From contig JABMDG010000091.1 of NCBI GenBank assembly GCA_015904045.1, positions 1 through 12,351 on the forward strand: DNA of 12,351 nt, written 5' to 3'. This document shows, piece after piece, positions 1 through 7,006 of this stretch. Source of the stretch: Nitrospira sp. Lineage in GTDB: Bacteria; Nitrospirota; Nitrospiria; Nitrospirales; Nitrospiraceae. The translations under genes and the position numbers were made by a program. The notes below the pieces were generated by a model. The model was not told the DNA's origin. It was given only the letters and a program-made list of their open reading frames with translations, and did no database searches. How positions within the stretch are numbered: position 1 is the first letter of the stretch; each line of letters starts with the position of its first letter.

Positions 1-1097
1 GTCTTGGCGACGCCGCGCGCGAAGACGGGGATCTTTTCCATCCGGCGCAGGGCTTCTTCCGTCCACGCGATCGTGTATTCCGCCTGGGTGTCGATCGGCG
101 GTACGTATTTGCGGTTTGAGACCAGCACATTGCAAGGCGCGCTACGGAGAAGGTTTTCCGTGTTGCTGCCGATGTCCATATCTTCGTCGCTGTGGACGCC
201 GATGCGGCCGACGATCAACAGGGCCGGAATGTCCTTGCGCACGTATTGGATGATCTTCTCGAAGGCCTTGCCGTCGAGCAGGGTGGTTTTCACGTCGGTT
301 TGCTCGGCCTGGGCGATCTCACGCGAGATGTCGAGGTGGGATTGATAGATCTTGGCCAGGCCGCTGTCGATGATTTCCTCGTGCAGTTTTTCTTGTTCCT
401 TGAACCGGAAGACCTTACCCGCTTCTTCGTTCAACACGCCGGAAATACTGTGAAACGCGGCATAATGGAAATAGGGGTCGAACGCCGAGATGGCTTCAAC
501 CGGCATGTTCAACGCTTTGCCCAATTGGAGACCGGTCATCAATCCGCCGAAGGAATAGGGGCTGCCGTCCACCGCCACGACGATCTTGCCGGTCGTCATC
601 GGCTGGGTATGCTTGATGATCAGCATGTCGGAGTTGCGGACCCGGCGCACCACCCGTTCCGTGTTGCTGCCGATGACACTGTCCTTCACGGCGCCCACAC
701 CCAACGCGCCCATGATGACGAGGTCGTACCCGTTGGTGTTGATGTCTTCGGACAGCACCTTCCAATTCCGCCCTTCGAGCGACCGGCGTTCGATCGGCAG
801 ATTGGACTCGGTGCATTTCTTGTCGACGTAGTCGAGGTAGGAATCGGTGATGATTTGCAACCCGCGGGTGATCAGCGAGTCGTGGATCTGACGCTGGCGG
901 TCGAGCTCCTTCTCGTCGTGATACTCCTCCGGCAGTCCCGCCTCCATTTGCTTGAAACGCTTGTCGTGCATCTTGGCGGCATACACGTGGCTACCCACGA
1001 TTTTAGAGCCGAAGATCTTGGCCATGTGCACGCCAATATCCACGGCAGTGTTGGAATGGTCAGAGTTATCGACCGGGATATAAATTGTCTTATACAT
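1..1097 (-). CDS. Double-Usp protein with PCP_red segment, copy 1 (3' end outside window)
   Basis: The start is the ATG at 1095-1097, preceded by a strong AAGGAGG six bases upstream. About 365 codons are visible and the 3' end runs off the window. It aligns without indels to the complete copy at 6930-8480 and differs at only about ten residues over this stretch. Two Usp domains are seen, each with the family's ATP-binding pattern G-2X-G-9X-G-S: residues 130-144 (GALG...GS) and 297-311 (GRIG...GS). The family binds nucleotides and acts in the cytoplasm in stress and energy-limited states. The visible end reaches the start of the PCP_red-like segment (W345 onward); the rubredoxin-like C-terminus must be inferred from copy 2. 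The gene is downstream of the radical SAM gene but has its own promoter. The client or target is not known. Confidence 0.88.
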   Translation of the reverse strand, partial: MYKTIYIPVDNSDHSNTAVDIGVHMAKIFGSKIVGSHVYAAKMHDKRFKQMEAGLPEEYHDEKELDRQRQIHDSLITRGLQIITDSYLDYVDKKCTESNLPIERRSLEGRNWKVLSEDINTNGYDLVIMGALGVGAVKDSVIGSNTERVVRRVRNSDMLIIKHTQPMTTGKIVVAVDGSPYSFGGLMTGLQLGKALNMPVEAISAFDPYFHYAAFHSISGVLNEEAGKVFRFKEQEKLHEEIIDSGLAKIYQSHLDISREIAQAEQTDVKTTLLDGKAFEKIIQYVRKDIPALLIVGRIGVHSDEDMDIGSNTENLLRSAPCNVLVSNRKYVPPIDTQAEYTIAWTEEALRRMEKIPVFARGVAK

Positions 1098-1100
1098 GAG

Positions 1101-1116
1101 GCGCCTCCTTGGGCGC
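1101..1116 (-). promoter_or_regulatory. Shine-Dalgarno within a small hairpin, usp copy 1
   Basis: On the minus strand a 5-bp stem GCGCC/GGCGC encloses the loop CAAGGA, so the strong ribosome binding site AAGGAGG lies partly in the loop and partly in the 3' arm. The start codon follows six bases after the site. Copy 2 keeps the same stem with a loop one base longer. The fold is seen in sequence; a role in translational control is inference. Confidence 0.45.
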
Positions 1117-1196
1117 TGTCAGCAACAGGGGGACACGGACATAATCCCGTGAAAAACCAACTGGTTGAACCAATGCGCCAGCCTCAAAGAAAGCGG

Positions 1197-1226
1197 ATGA
1201 TAGCACCTGCTAGAACTGGAATGCAA
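1197..1226 (-). promoter_or_regulatory. Sigma-70-type promoter of usp copy 1
   Basis: Minus strand: -35 TTGCAT (1221-1226), an 18-base spacer, and -10 TATCAT (1197-1202) preceded by TGC, an extended -10. The predicted transcript start is near 1190, giving a leader of about 93 bases. The same hexamers and spacing recur upstream of copy 2 although the surrounding spacer has diverged, which supports function. Confidence 0.65.
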
Positions 1227-1243
1227 GGAGGGGAAGAGCGAGA

Positions 1244-1298
1244 CGTCAACCGCCAAGCGTCAAACGGTGAGACCAGGAGTAGTTCTTCATGGTTGACG
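1244..1298. repeat. Inverted repeat in radical SAM-usp spacer, copy 1
   Basis: CGTCAACC at 1244-1251 pairs with GGTTGACG at 1291-1298 across a 39-base loop, and CGTCAA-like words recur inside. It lies just past the radical SAM stop codon, so it could end or stabilise that transcript, but no T-run follows. Copy 2 lacks it. It is probably an intergenic repeat element. Confidence 0.35.
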
Positions 1299-1317
1299 GT
1301 TAACGACTGACGGAACC

Positions 1318-2943
1318 TCAACTGGCTGACGTCGCTCTTGGTTCAACTGTATGGGAGGGAGAGGGAGTCGGCCTCCGCGAGCGGATGATTTCTTCCAGCG
1401 ACAGCAGAGCGTCCCGCCCGGAGTTGCCTTCAATTCCCTTGCTCAAGCTCTTGTCTGCATAGGCGCTGGACGTGTCAGTCGTCTGCGAGAGAGAGCCTGT
1501 CCATCGGCGGGGATCACGGCTGCCCTCCTTCCGTTCCCAGGCTTTGAGGCAGGCCTTGGCGATGATTTTGTTGAGCGGAGCGGGGTTATAGAGCAGCTTC
1601 TTGATGCTGGTCGGCGTCAGCATCAGCGGGTTATAGCCTGCCGACAGGTAGCCTTCTTCAAGCAGCCGCTGCTCCAGATCCGTATTCGGTTGGATGCCCA
1701 GGAAGAACATCAAGGGGAACACCCGCTCTTCACCAAGGATCGAGGCCACCATCTTGTAGGACTCGACGCTTTGCAGCAGGCTTTCTTCCGTTTCTTTCGG
1801 GCTGTTGAGCGAGTAATTGAGGATGACTTTGCCCTTGAATCCCGCCTCTGCGAGGTAACGGCAGCCGTCGTAGAGTCGTTCGAGCTTGAAGCCCATGTGC
1901 AGGTTGTTGAGGACCTCTTGTGAGCCGGAGGTAATGGCGACTTCCAGATCGCCGACGCCGGATCGGACCATCAACTTGGCCAGCTCAGGCGTAATCAACG
2001 ATGTTCTAATGTAGCCGGACCACTCGATGTCTAATTGTTCACTGACGATTCGCTCCAGAATCTCGGTGCACTGCGGATAGGCCTCTTTCCCGGTGATGAA
2101 CTGGGCATCGGTAAACCAGAACCGGCGGGCGCCCCATTGGTGATAGTGCTGTGCAATGTCTTTCACCACCATTGCCGGAGGCCGATACCGGACGCGCTTG
2201 CCTTCGATATAGGGATAGAGGCAGAAGGCACAGTCGTAGGGACAGCCTCGCTTCGATTGGACGCCGATCGATTCGCCGGCGTATTCGCGATATTGGGGAA
2301 AGATCGACGTGAGATAGGGCAAATCGACGGTCAGGGCGTCGAGCAGCGCGGGCGAGCCCTGCGTGCCTTTCCGTATCCGGCTTCCTTCTTTGACGATGTA
2401 CCGCTCATCCTCGATGGATCGGCCCTCGATCACCTTGAGGATGGCGTCTTCTCCTTCACCGAGAAGACCGATCGTCCCTTCCGGCAGTTTTTCGATCAAC
2501 TGATCGGCAAAAGCCGTAAAGGCTCCCCCGCCGATCATGATTTGGCTCTTGGGGAACTCTTTGCGGATCAGCCAGGGGTACGACAGGATCGTATAGATGT
2601 GGCTGTAATAGCGATAGAGCTGCTTCACGCCCTCGATGGACGCGGCGATTTTCTTGAACGGATTGCTGGCGAAATAGAAATTAAACGCATGCTCCAGCGA
2701 AGAGTCGCCCTCATGCGGTGAGAAAATCTGGATGTCCCGCCAGGAGAAACAGACCAGATCCGGCTTAAACTCCGTCGCGGCGTCCCGGATGGCTTGGCTC
2801 CGTTGCGCGACAGGGAAGAGCGAGAGATCGAGAATGCGCTGACGGACCTCCGGCTTCCGCCGATGGATGAAATCAGCCAGATAGGTAATCCCGATGGGAT
2901 AGACCTTCTTACAGGGGAGGAAGATGTAGAGAATGGAATTCAT
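1318..2943 (-). CDS. B12-binding-type radical SAM protein, copy 1
   Basis: A 541-residue protein. The N-terminal half (about 1-200) resembles the cobalamin-binding domain of the BchE/HpnP-like group, with MIGGGAFTAF near 136-145 and the closing LLGEGEDAI near 160-168. I do not see a clear DxHxxG motif. The radical SAM core follows, with the cluster-binding CxxxCxxC at C234, C238 and C241, then WFTDAQF (276-282). Members use S-adenosylmethionine and a [4Fe-4S] cluster for radical chemistry such as methylation or ring closure; the substrate here is unknown. The C-terminus (about 490-541) is a variable Ser/Pro/Arg-rich tail. The ATG start was chosen because similarity to copy 2 begins exactly there; no good Shine-Dalgarno is visible. 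It lies 83 bases after ubiE on the same strand, probably one transcript. Confidence 0.85.
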   Translation of the reverse strand: MNSILYIFLPCKKVYPIGITYLADFIHRRKPEVRQRILDLSLFPVAQRSQAIRDAATEFKPDLVCFSWRDIQIFSPHEGDSSLEHAFNFYFASNPFKKIAASIEGVKQLYRYYSHIYTILSYPWLIRKEFPKSQIMIGGGAFTAFADQLIEKLPEGTIGLLGEGEDAILKVIEGRSIEDERYIVKEGSRIRKGTQGSPALLDALTVDLPYLTSIFPQYREYAGESIGVQSKRGCPYDCAFCLYPYIEGKRVRYRPPAMVVKDIAQHYHQWGARRFWFTDAQFITGKEAYPQCTEILERIVSEQLDIEWSGYIRTSLITPELAKLMVRSGVGDLEVAITSGSQEVLNNLHMGFKLERLYDGCRYLAEAGFKGKVILNYSLNSPKETEESLLQSVESYKMVASILGEERVFPLMFFLGIQPNTDLEQRLLEEGYLSAGYNPLMLTPTSIKKLLYNPAPLNKIIAKACLKAWERKEGSRDPRRWTGSLSQTTDTSSAYADKSLSKGIEGNSGRDALLSLEEIIRSRRPTPSPSHTVEPRATSAS

Positions 2944-2951
2944 AGTGTTTC

Positions 2952-3026
2952 AGGACTGAGGACTGGGGACTGAGGGCGGATTCCCGATTCCCAAAGAGCA
3001 GTCTTCATACCTCAGCACTCAGTCCT
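2952..3026. repeat. Inverted GGACTGAG-type repeat between ubiE and radical SAM gene, copy 1
   Basis: AGGACTGAG at 2952-2960 is mirrored by CTCAGTCCT at 3018-3026, directly against the ubiE stop codon, with further GGACTG and CTCAG units between. The spacer is otherwise low in complexity. The equivalent spacer in copy 2 holds a different repeat of the same design. It may be an mRNA-stabilising or mobile intergenic repeat; no T-run supports a terminator. Confidence 0.5.
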
Positions 3027-3803
3027 TCACTTGACGGCAATATGGATCGCCACAATCCCGCCGGTTAGGTTGCGGTACTCGACGTGTTGGAAACCGGCCG
3101 TGCGCAGGACTTGGCAGAGCCGTTCCTGATCCGGAAAGGTGCGGATCGACGCAGGTAAGTATTCGTAGACGCCGGTGCGGTCGCGCGCGACTTTCGTGCC
3201 GATCCAGGGCAAGAGCGTGAACGAGTACCAATCGTACAGCGCCCGCAGCCAGCCGAAGACCGGCCGGGAGAACTCCAGACAGACAAACCGACCGCCTGGT
3301 TTCATAACCCGGCGAATCTCACTGACCGCTTGCGGCAGATTGCCGACGTTGCGCATGCAGAAGCCGGTCGTCACCGCGTCGAAGGTATTGTCCGCGAAGC
3401 CCAAGTGCTCCGCACTCGCCTGTAAACAAGTAATGGCATTCGCCCGCCCCTTGCCGGCGACTTTCTTGAGCCCTTCAGCCAACATGGCATAGTTCAGGTC
3501 AGATGCGATCACGCGTCCCTTGCTTCCCATGCGGGGCTCGACAAGAAGCGCGAGATCCGCCGTGCCGGCTCCGACATCCAGCGCCGTGCCTTGGTCGACC
3601 GGCGTGACGAACGAGGCGGCAATCTTCTTCCACCGGTAGTGGAGGCCAAAGCTGAGGAGCGTATTATTCAGATCGTAGACGCCGGCAATGGCCGTAAACA
3701 TCCGCTGCACGGCCTGTTCGCGGGCCGGTCCCGACCACGTCGAGACGGCTTGGGGTGGAGCAGGTGCTTCCTGTCTCACAGACGGTTCTTCGACCTGTAC
3801 CAT
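3027..3803 (-). CDS. ubiE: Demethylmenaquinone/ubiquinone-type C-methyltransferase, copy 1
   Basis: 258 residues, usual for UbiE/MenG. The class I SAM-binding core is clear: LDVGAGTAD at 75-83 (motif I), the acidic SDLN at 101-104, GFCMRNV at 147-153 and KPGGRF at 168-173. The family hallmarks YDLNN with [10 protein letters not shown] (43-58), [13 protein letters not shown] (215-227) and the C-terminal [10 protein letters not shown] (245-254) are all present. The enzyme methylates the quinone ring in the last steps of menaquinone synthesis, so menG is the likelier role in an organism of this type. The ATG at 3801-3803 fits family length once a Pro-rich N-terminal stretch is counted. There is no Shine-Dalgarno; the promoter ends seven bases before the ATG, pointing to a leaderless mRNA. 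It is first gene of the cassette and about 90% identical to copy 2. Confidence 0.92.
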   Translation of the reverse strand: MVQVEEPSVRQEAPAPPQAVSTWSGPAREQAVQRMFTAIAGVYDLNNTLLSFGLHYRWKKIAASFVTPVDQGTALDVGAGTADLALLVEPRMGSKGRVIASDLNYAMLAEGLKKVAGKGRANAITCLQASAEHLGFADNTFDAVTTGFCMRNVGNLPQAVSEIRRVMKPGGRFVCLEFSRPVFGWLRALYDWYSFTLLPWIGTKVARDRTGVYEYLPASIRTFPDQERLCQVLRTAGFQHVEYRNLTGGIVAIHIAVK

Positions 3804-3810
3804 GCCGAAG

Positions 3811-3840
3811 GTGGTAGCACCTGGTTCAAGGCGGTGTCAA
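3811..3840 (-). promoter_or_regulatory. Promoter of ubiE copy 1
   Basis: Minus strand: perfect -35 TTGACA (3835-3840), 18-base spacer, and -10 TACCAC (3811-3816) preceded by TGC. Only seven bases separate the -10 from the ATG, so transcription should begin at or one base before the A of the start codon. The hexamers, spacing and GGTG-N4-CACC word over the -10 are identical upstream of copy 2, and homology between the two copies ends just past the -35. Confidence 0.7.
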
Positions 3841-4119
3841 GCCGGGTAATGGGTCAGTTTGAATTCGGTTATGCCCCGGGATACGAATTTCCCAGCTAAA
3901 GGGTCCAGGCTCACGGACCCAATGGAACAGCGCTCACTTTTGACCGTTTCCCGTTCGGGAGCAATGCTACGGGGCTAGTCCAGCTTGCCTCACCATCGGT
4001 CTATTCGTCAGCCGTACCTGCTTGATACAATCGTTGCAAAATGAAAGTCTTAGTGCGAGCAGGGCTGCGAGTTTGACCGGCGCGAACACATGCGATAGTT
4101 GACGACGAAAGAGGTGCCC
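3841..4119. other. Divergent intergenic region between ubiE copy 1 and alsS
   Basis: No credible gene is seen. It contains a perfect 6-bp hairpin GGGTCC-N8-GGACCC (3901-3920) and a 4-bp hairpin TCCC-GTTC-GGGA (3949-3960), neither followed by a T-run. The genes on both sides point away, so these are not expected to be terminators; operator or remnant repeat are possible. Confidence 0.4.
4023..4031 (+). promoter_or_regulatory. Candidate extended -10 promoter for alsS
   Basis: TGATACAAT is an extended -10 (TG-N-TACAAT) with five of six consensus bases, but no good -35 sits 17-18 bases upstream. An alternative is TTGACC (4073-4078) with TGC-GATAGT (4091-4099), whose 15-base spacer is short. Either could drive the downstream operon; the sequence does not decide. 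Confidence 0.3.
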
Positions 4120-5760
4120 ATGAAGGCGGCAGAACTGCTGGTTCGATGTTTGGAAAATGAAGGCGTCCAGTTTGTCTTTGGTTTGCCCGGCGAGGAAACG
4201 CTGGAACTGATGGATGCCTTCCTCGATTGCCGCATTCGCTTTATCGAGACGCGGCATGAACAGGGGGCGGCCTTCATGGCCGACGTCTATGGGCGACTGA
4301 GCGGCAAGGCGGGGGTTTGCCTATCGACGCTGGGACCCGGCGCGACCAATCTGCTGACCGGCGTGGTTGATGCCAACCTCGACCGGGCTCCTCTGGTTGC
4401 CCTTACCGGACAAGCGGCATTGAATCGCCGCCATAAGGAATCGCACCAGTACATCGACGTGATCTCGATGTTCAAGCCTGTCACCAAATGGAATGCCTCG
4501 ATTCCGAAAGCGGAGGTCATTCCCGAAGCGATTCGAAAGGCGTTCAAGATTGCGCAGGCGGAAAAGCCGGGTGCGACTCATGTGGAGCTTCCGGAAGATG
4601 TGGCAGATGAAGAGCTCGGCGATGCCGGCGGGATGGAGCCTCTCTTTGTCCAAGCGCCGGCCTTGCCTGAGCCGGCACCCAGCCAGGTCTCCCGAGCAGT
4701 TCGAGCGATTGCCGCCGCACAGCGCCCTGTCATCCTTGCCGGGAACGGCGTGATTCGCGGTTGTGCGCACGAGGCGGTTCGACGGTTTGCGCGGCGCTTG
4801 CAGATTCCTGTGCTTCACACCTTCATGTCCAAAGGGGTGCTTCCGGACAGCGATCAGCTGTCTCTTTACACGATCGGGCTTCAAGCGCGAGATTACGCCT
4901 CGGTGGTCATGGAGCAGGCGGACACGGTGATTGCGCTGGGATATGATTTCGTGGAATATGCGCCGTGCCTCTGGAACCCGCGCCGGGATAAGCGCATCGT
5001 GCACCTTGATGTGTCACCGGCAGAGGTCGACGCGCACTATATCGTCGAGGTCGGCGTGTTGGGGGATCTCCGTCTTTCGTTGGAGCTTCTCGCGGAGAAG
5101 GTAATGCCGTTCGATTCCCCATGGGCCCGGGAGGCCCGGAAGACGGTCGTCGATGGATTGGACGCCGAGCTGGCCGTCGCGCGGTCCTGGCCGATGCGGC
5201 CGCAGCACATCGTGCAGGACCTGCGCGCCGTGCTTGCGCCTGACGATCTGGTGATCTGTGACGTCGGTGCGCACAAGCTCTGGATGGCCAGGATGTTTCC
5301 GTGCGAGGTTCCCAATTCCTGCATCATCTCGAATGGCTTTGCTGCGATGGGGATTGCCGTGCCGGGTGCGATCGCCGCGAAGTTACTGTATCCTGAACGG
5401 CGCGTGGTGGCGGTGACCGGCGACGGAGGTTTTCTCATGAACTCGCAGGAGCTGGAGACGGCGGTCCGTCTGGGATTACCGCTGGTCATCCTGGTCTGGC
5501 GGGACGATGGATACGGCGTGATCCGTTGGAAGCAACAGGTGCGTTTCGGACGGACGTCATCGGTGGATTTCGGCAATCCCGATCTTGTGCGCTATGCCCA
5601 GAGTTTCGGCGCTGTCGGGTATCGCGTGACGGACCAATCCGAACTTCGGCCCATGCTCGCCGAAGCGCTGAAGAGTACGGTGCCGGTGGTGATCGATTGC
5701 CCGGTTGATTATGCCGAGAATCTTCGCCTGACGGAACGTCTCCAGGCCCTTCCGCACTGA
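4120..5760 (+). CDS. alsS: Acetolactate synthase-like ThDP enzyme, AlsS/BudB type
   Basis: A 546-residue, three-domain thiamine-diphosphate enzyme. The catalytic glutamate is in RHEQGAAF (E47), followed by LGPGATNL. The cofactor motif starts at G434-D435-G436, and the second metal-site segment is WRDDGYG (460-466), with D462 27 residues after D435. That spacing and the C-terminal PVDYAEN resemble catabolic AlsS/BudB more than biosynthetic IlvB, and no small regulatory subunit gene is adjacent. The expected reaction condenses two pyruvates to acetolactate and CO2. A related ThDP decarboxylase cannot be excluded. The ATG at 4120 was chosen over the TTG at 4099 because GAGGTG sits just upstream of it and the family N-terminus (KAAELLVRCLE) begins there. 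PDH E1 alpha follows on the same strand. Confidence 0.82.
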   Translation: MKAAELLVRCLENEGVQFVFGLPGEETLELMDAFLDCRIRFIETRHEQGAAFMADVYGRLSGKAGVCLSTLGPGATNLLTGVVDANLDRAPLVALTGQAALNRRHKESHQYIDVISMFKPVTKWNASIPKAEVIPEAIRKAFKIAQAEKPGATHVELPEDVADEELGDAGGMEPLFVQAPALPEPAPSQVSRAVRAIAAAQRPVILAGNGVIRGCAHEAVRRFARRLQIPVLHTFMSKGVLPDSDQLSLYTIGLQARDYASVVMEQADTVIALGYDFVEYAPCLWNPRRDKRIVHLDVSPAEVDAHYIVEVGVLGDLRLSLELLAEKVMPFDSPWAREARKTVVDGLDAELAVARSWPMRPQHIVQDLRAVLAPDDLVICDVGAHKLWMARMFPCEVPNSCIISNGFAAMGIAVPGAIAAKLLYPERRVVAVTGDGGFLMNSQELETAVRLGLPLVILVWRDDGYGVIRWKQQVRFGRTSSVDFGNPDLVRYAQSFGAVGYRVTDQSELRPMLAEALKSTVPVVIDCPVDYAENLRLTERLQALPH

Positions 5761-5776
5761 GCCGGTTCCTCTCTGT

Positions 5777-5800
5777 CGACACACGATTCTGGTTGTGTCG
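5777..5800. promoter_or_regulatory. Inverted repeat between alsS and pdhA
   Basis: CGACACA (5777-5783) pairs perfectly with TGTGTCG (5794-5800) around a 10-base loop, starting 17 bases after the alsS stop. There is no T-run, so a standard terminator is unlikely. The right arm overlaps the candidate -35 of pdhA, which would suit a repressor site or attenuator. Function is inferred. Confidence 0.4.
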
Positions 5801-5822
5801 GTATCGAGCCGACTTGCATAAT
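5793..5822 (+). promoter_or_regulatory. Weak candidate promoter of pdhA
   Basis: TTGTGT (5793-5798), an 18-base spacer, then CATAAT (5817-5822), with seven bases left before the ATG at 5830. The geometry matches the ubiE promoters exactly, but the -35 has only three consensus bases. Read-through from alsS is an alternative. Confidence 0.3.
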
Positions 5823-5829
5823 GATTACT

Positions 5830-6795
5830 ATGGACACAGCCGATCTCCTCTCGCTGTATCGTCAGATGTTACTGATCCGTCGATTCGAAGAGAAATCGGC
5901 GGAGATGTATGCCCTCGCGAAGATTGCCGGCTTTCTTCACTTGTACATCGGTGAGGAGGCGATCGCAGTCGGCGCCATCGCCTCCCTCCGACCGGACGAT
6001 TATGTCATCAGCGCCTATCGCGATCACGGGCATTGTCTTGCGCGCGGGTCCGATCCGGGCCGGGTCATGGCCGAGTTGTTCGGCAAGGCCACCGGCCTCT
6101 GCAACGGCAGGGGCGGATCGATGCACCTGGTCGATCTGCCACACCGGTTCATGGGCGGGTATGCCATCGTCGGAGGCCACATCCCGCTCGCAACGGGCCT
6201 GGCCTTCGCAAATAAGTATCAATCGCTTGACCTGGTCACGGTCTGTTTTTTCGGGGAAGGGGCGTTGCCAAGCGGGCAGGCACACGAGGCATTCAATCTG
6301 GCCGCCTTATGGAAACTGCCGGTCATCTTCATCTGTGAGAACAATCGCTATGGCATGGGCACTCCGGCCGAGCGGGCGATCGCGTTGTATGCGGATGTGG
6401 CTGAGACCGCTCGATCCTACGGCATCACGGCCGAGTCAGTGGATGGCATGGATGTGCTCGCGGTTCACTCAACGATGCAGCAGGTGGTGCCGCAGGTTCG
6501 TGCGGGGCATGGGCCCTGGTTCATCGAGGCGACGACCTATCGGTTCATGGGGCACTCGATGGCGGACCCGGCGCATGGCCACTACCGCACTAAAGAGGAA
6601 GTGGAGGAGTACCGCAAACGCGACCCGCTCGTCTTGTTGAAAAACACAATGATGGCTCAAAAGCTGGCGGGCGAGGGGGATTTCAAACAGCTGGAACGGG
6701 AAATCGGCGAGGTCGTGCGGGCTGCTGTGAAGTTTGCGGATGAGAGTCCGTTTCCGGCCCGCTCGGATCTGCACGCCGACGTCTTGCAGGAGTAA
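5830..6795 (+). CDS. pdhA: Pyruvate dehydrogenase E1 component, alpha subunit
   Basis: 321 residues from this ATG, normal for the separate-subunit E1 alpha. Landmarks: LLSLYRQMLLIRRFEE at the N-terminus, the FHLYIGEEA-like segment, GRGGSMH, the ThDP motif beginning GEGALPSG (about residue 142) and ending in ENNRYGMGT, then YRFMGHSMADPAHGHYRTKEEVEEY, the conserved region near the active site and E1 alpha-beta contact. With E1 beta it decarboxylates pyruvate and passes acetyl to the E2 lipoyl domain in the cytoplasm. Acetoin dehydrogenase (AcoA) is a close relative and, beside an acetolactate synthase, remains possible. An in-frame ATG at 5821 would add three residues, but it overlaps the candidate -10. 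Neither start has a Shine-Dalgarno. The stop lies seven bases before the next gene's ATG, with a Shine-Dalgarno in its last codons. Confidence 0.87.
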   Translation: MDTADLLSLYRQMLLIRRFEEKSAEMYALAKIAGFLHLYIGEEAIAVGAIASLRPDDYVISAYRDHGHCLARGSDPGRVMAELFGKATGLCNGRGGSMHLVDLPHRFMGGYAIVGGHIPLATGLAFANKYQSLDLVTVCFFGEGALPSGQAHEAFNLAALWKLPVIFICENNRYGMGTPAERAIALYADVAETARSYGITAESVDGMDVLAVHSTMQQVVPQVRAGHGPWFIEATTYRFMGHSMADPAHGHYRTKEEVEEYRKRDPLVLLKNTMMAQKLAGEGDFKQLEREIGEVVRAAVKFADESPFPARSDLHADVLQE

Positions 6796-6802
6796 GCGAG
6801 CC

Positions 6803-7006
6803 ATGGAGTTGTCGTATCGTGAAGCTCTGAATCAGGCCATGCGCGAGGAGATGCGCCGAGACCAGCGCGTCTTTTTGATCGGCGAAGACGTCGCCTACTA
6901 TCAGGGCGCGTTTAAGGTCAGCAAAGGCTTCATAGAGGAATTCGGGCCGCACCGCGTCCCTCGGACTGCGCTGCCACTACAAAAATCTTCTTATCGACCA
7001 GGTTGA
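6803..7006 (+). pseudogene. pdhB: 5' fragment of PDH E1 component, beta subunit
   Basis: An ATG ten bases after AGGAG (6788-6792) opens a frame of 67 codons. The first 52 residues are a good E1 beta N-terminus: SYREALNQAM, FLIGEDVAYYQGAFKVSKG and EEFGPHRV. The family then continues with D-T-P-I and about 270 more residues, but here the frame goes into 15 unrelated residues and a TGA. The loss of similarity, near 6958, coincides with the start of sequence belonging to the opposite-strand usp gene. What remains cannot form the ThDP-binding E1 heterotetramer, so if the join is real this E1 alpha has no partner here. The E2 and E3 genes usual downstream are absent. If the join is an assembly error, the intact gene lies elsewhere. 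Confidence 0.8.

Larger units (their letters stand above)
1..3841. repeat. Long direct repeat, left copy (usp-radical SAM-ubiE)
   Basis: Aligns to 7384-11237 in the same orientation, offset about 7.39 kb. Sampled coding DNA is roughly 85-90% identical with mainly third-position changes, and intergenic spacers are largely unrelated. Homology ends at the ubiE -35. Confidence 0.85.

Noticed and set aside
192..1310. Long plus-strand open frame opposite usp copy 1 (372 codons)
   Set aside because: It is the antisense shadow of usp. A shorter equivalent appears opposite copy 2, and the encoded protein resembles nothing; the minus-strand frame has clear Usp motifs.
2035..2721. Plus-strand frame of 228 codons opposite the radical SAM gene
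   Set aside because: Shadow frame caused by GC-rich codons; the real gene is on the minus strand with the CxxxCxxC motif.
3901..3920. Hairpin GGGTCC-N8-GGACCC as a terminator
   Set aside because: It lies between two divergent genes and has no following T-run, so there is no transcript to end.
4099..4119. TTG start for alsS adding seven residues
   Set aside because: The ATG at 4120 has a ribosome site directly upstream and fits the family N-terminus.
4321..5004. Minus-strand frame of 227 codons inside alsS
   Set aside because: Overlaps conserved ThDP-enzyme coding sequence entirely and shows no family motif of its own.
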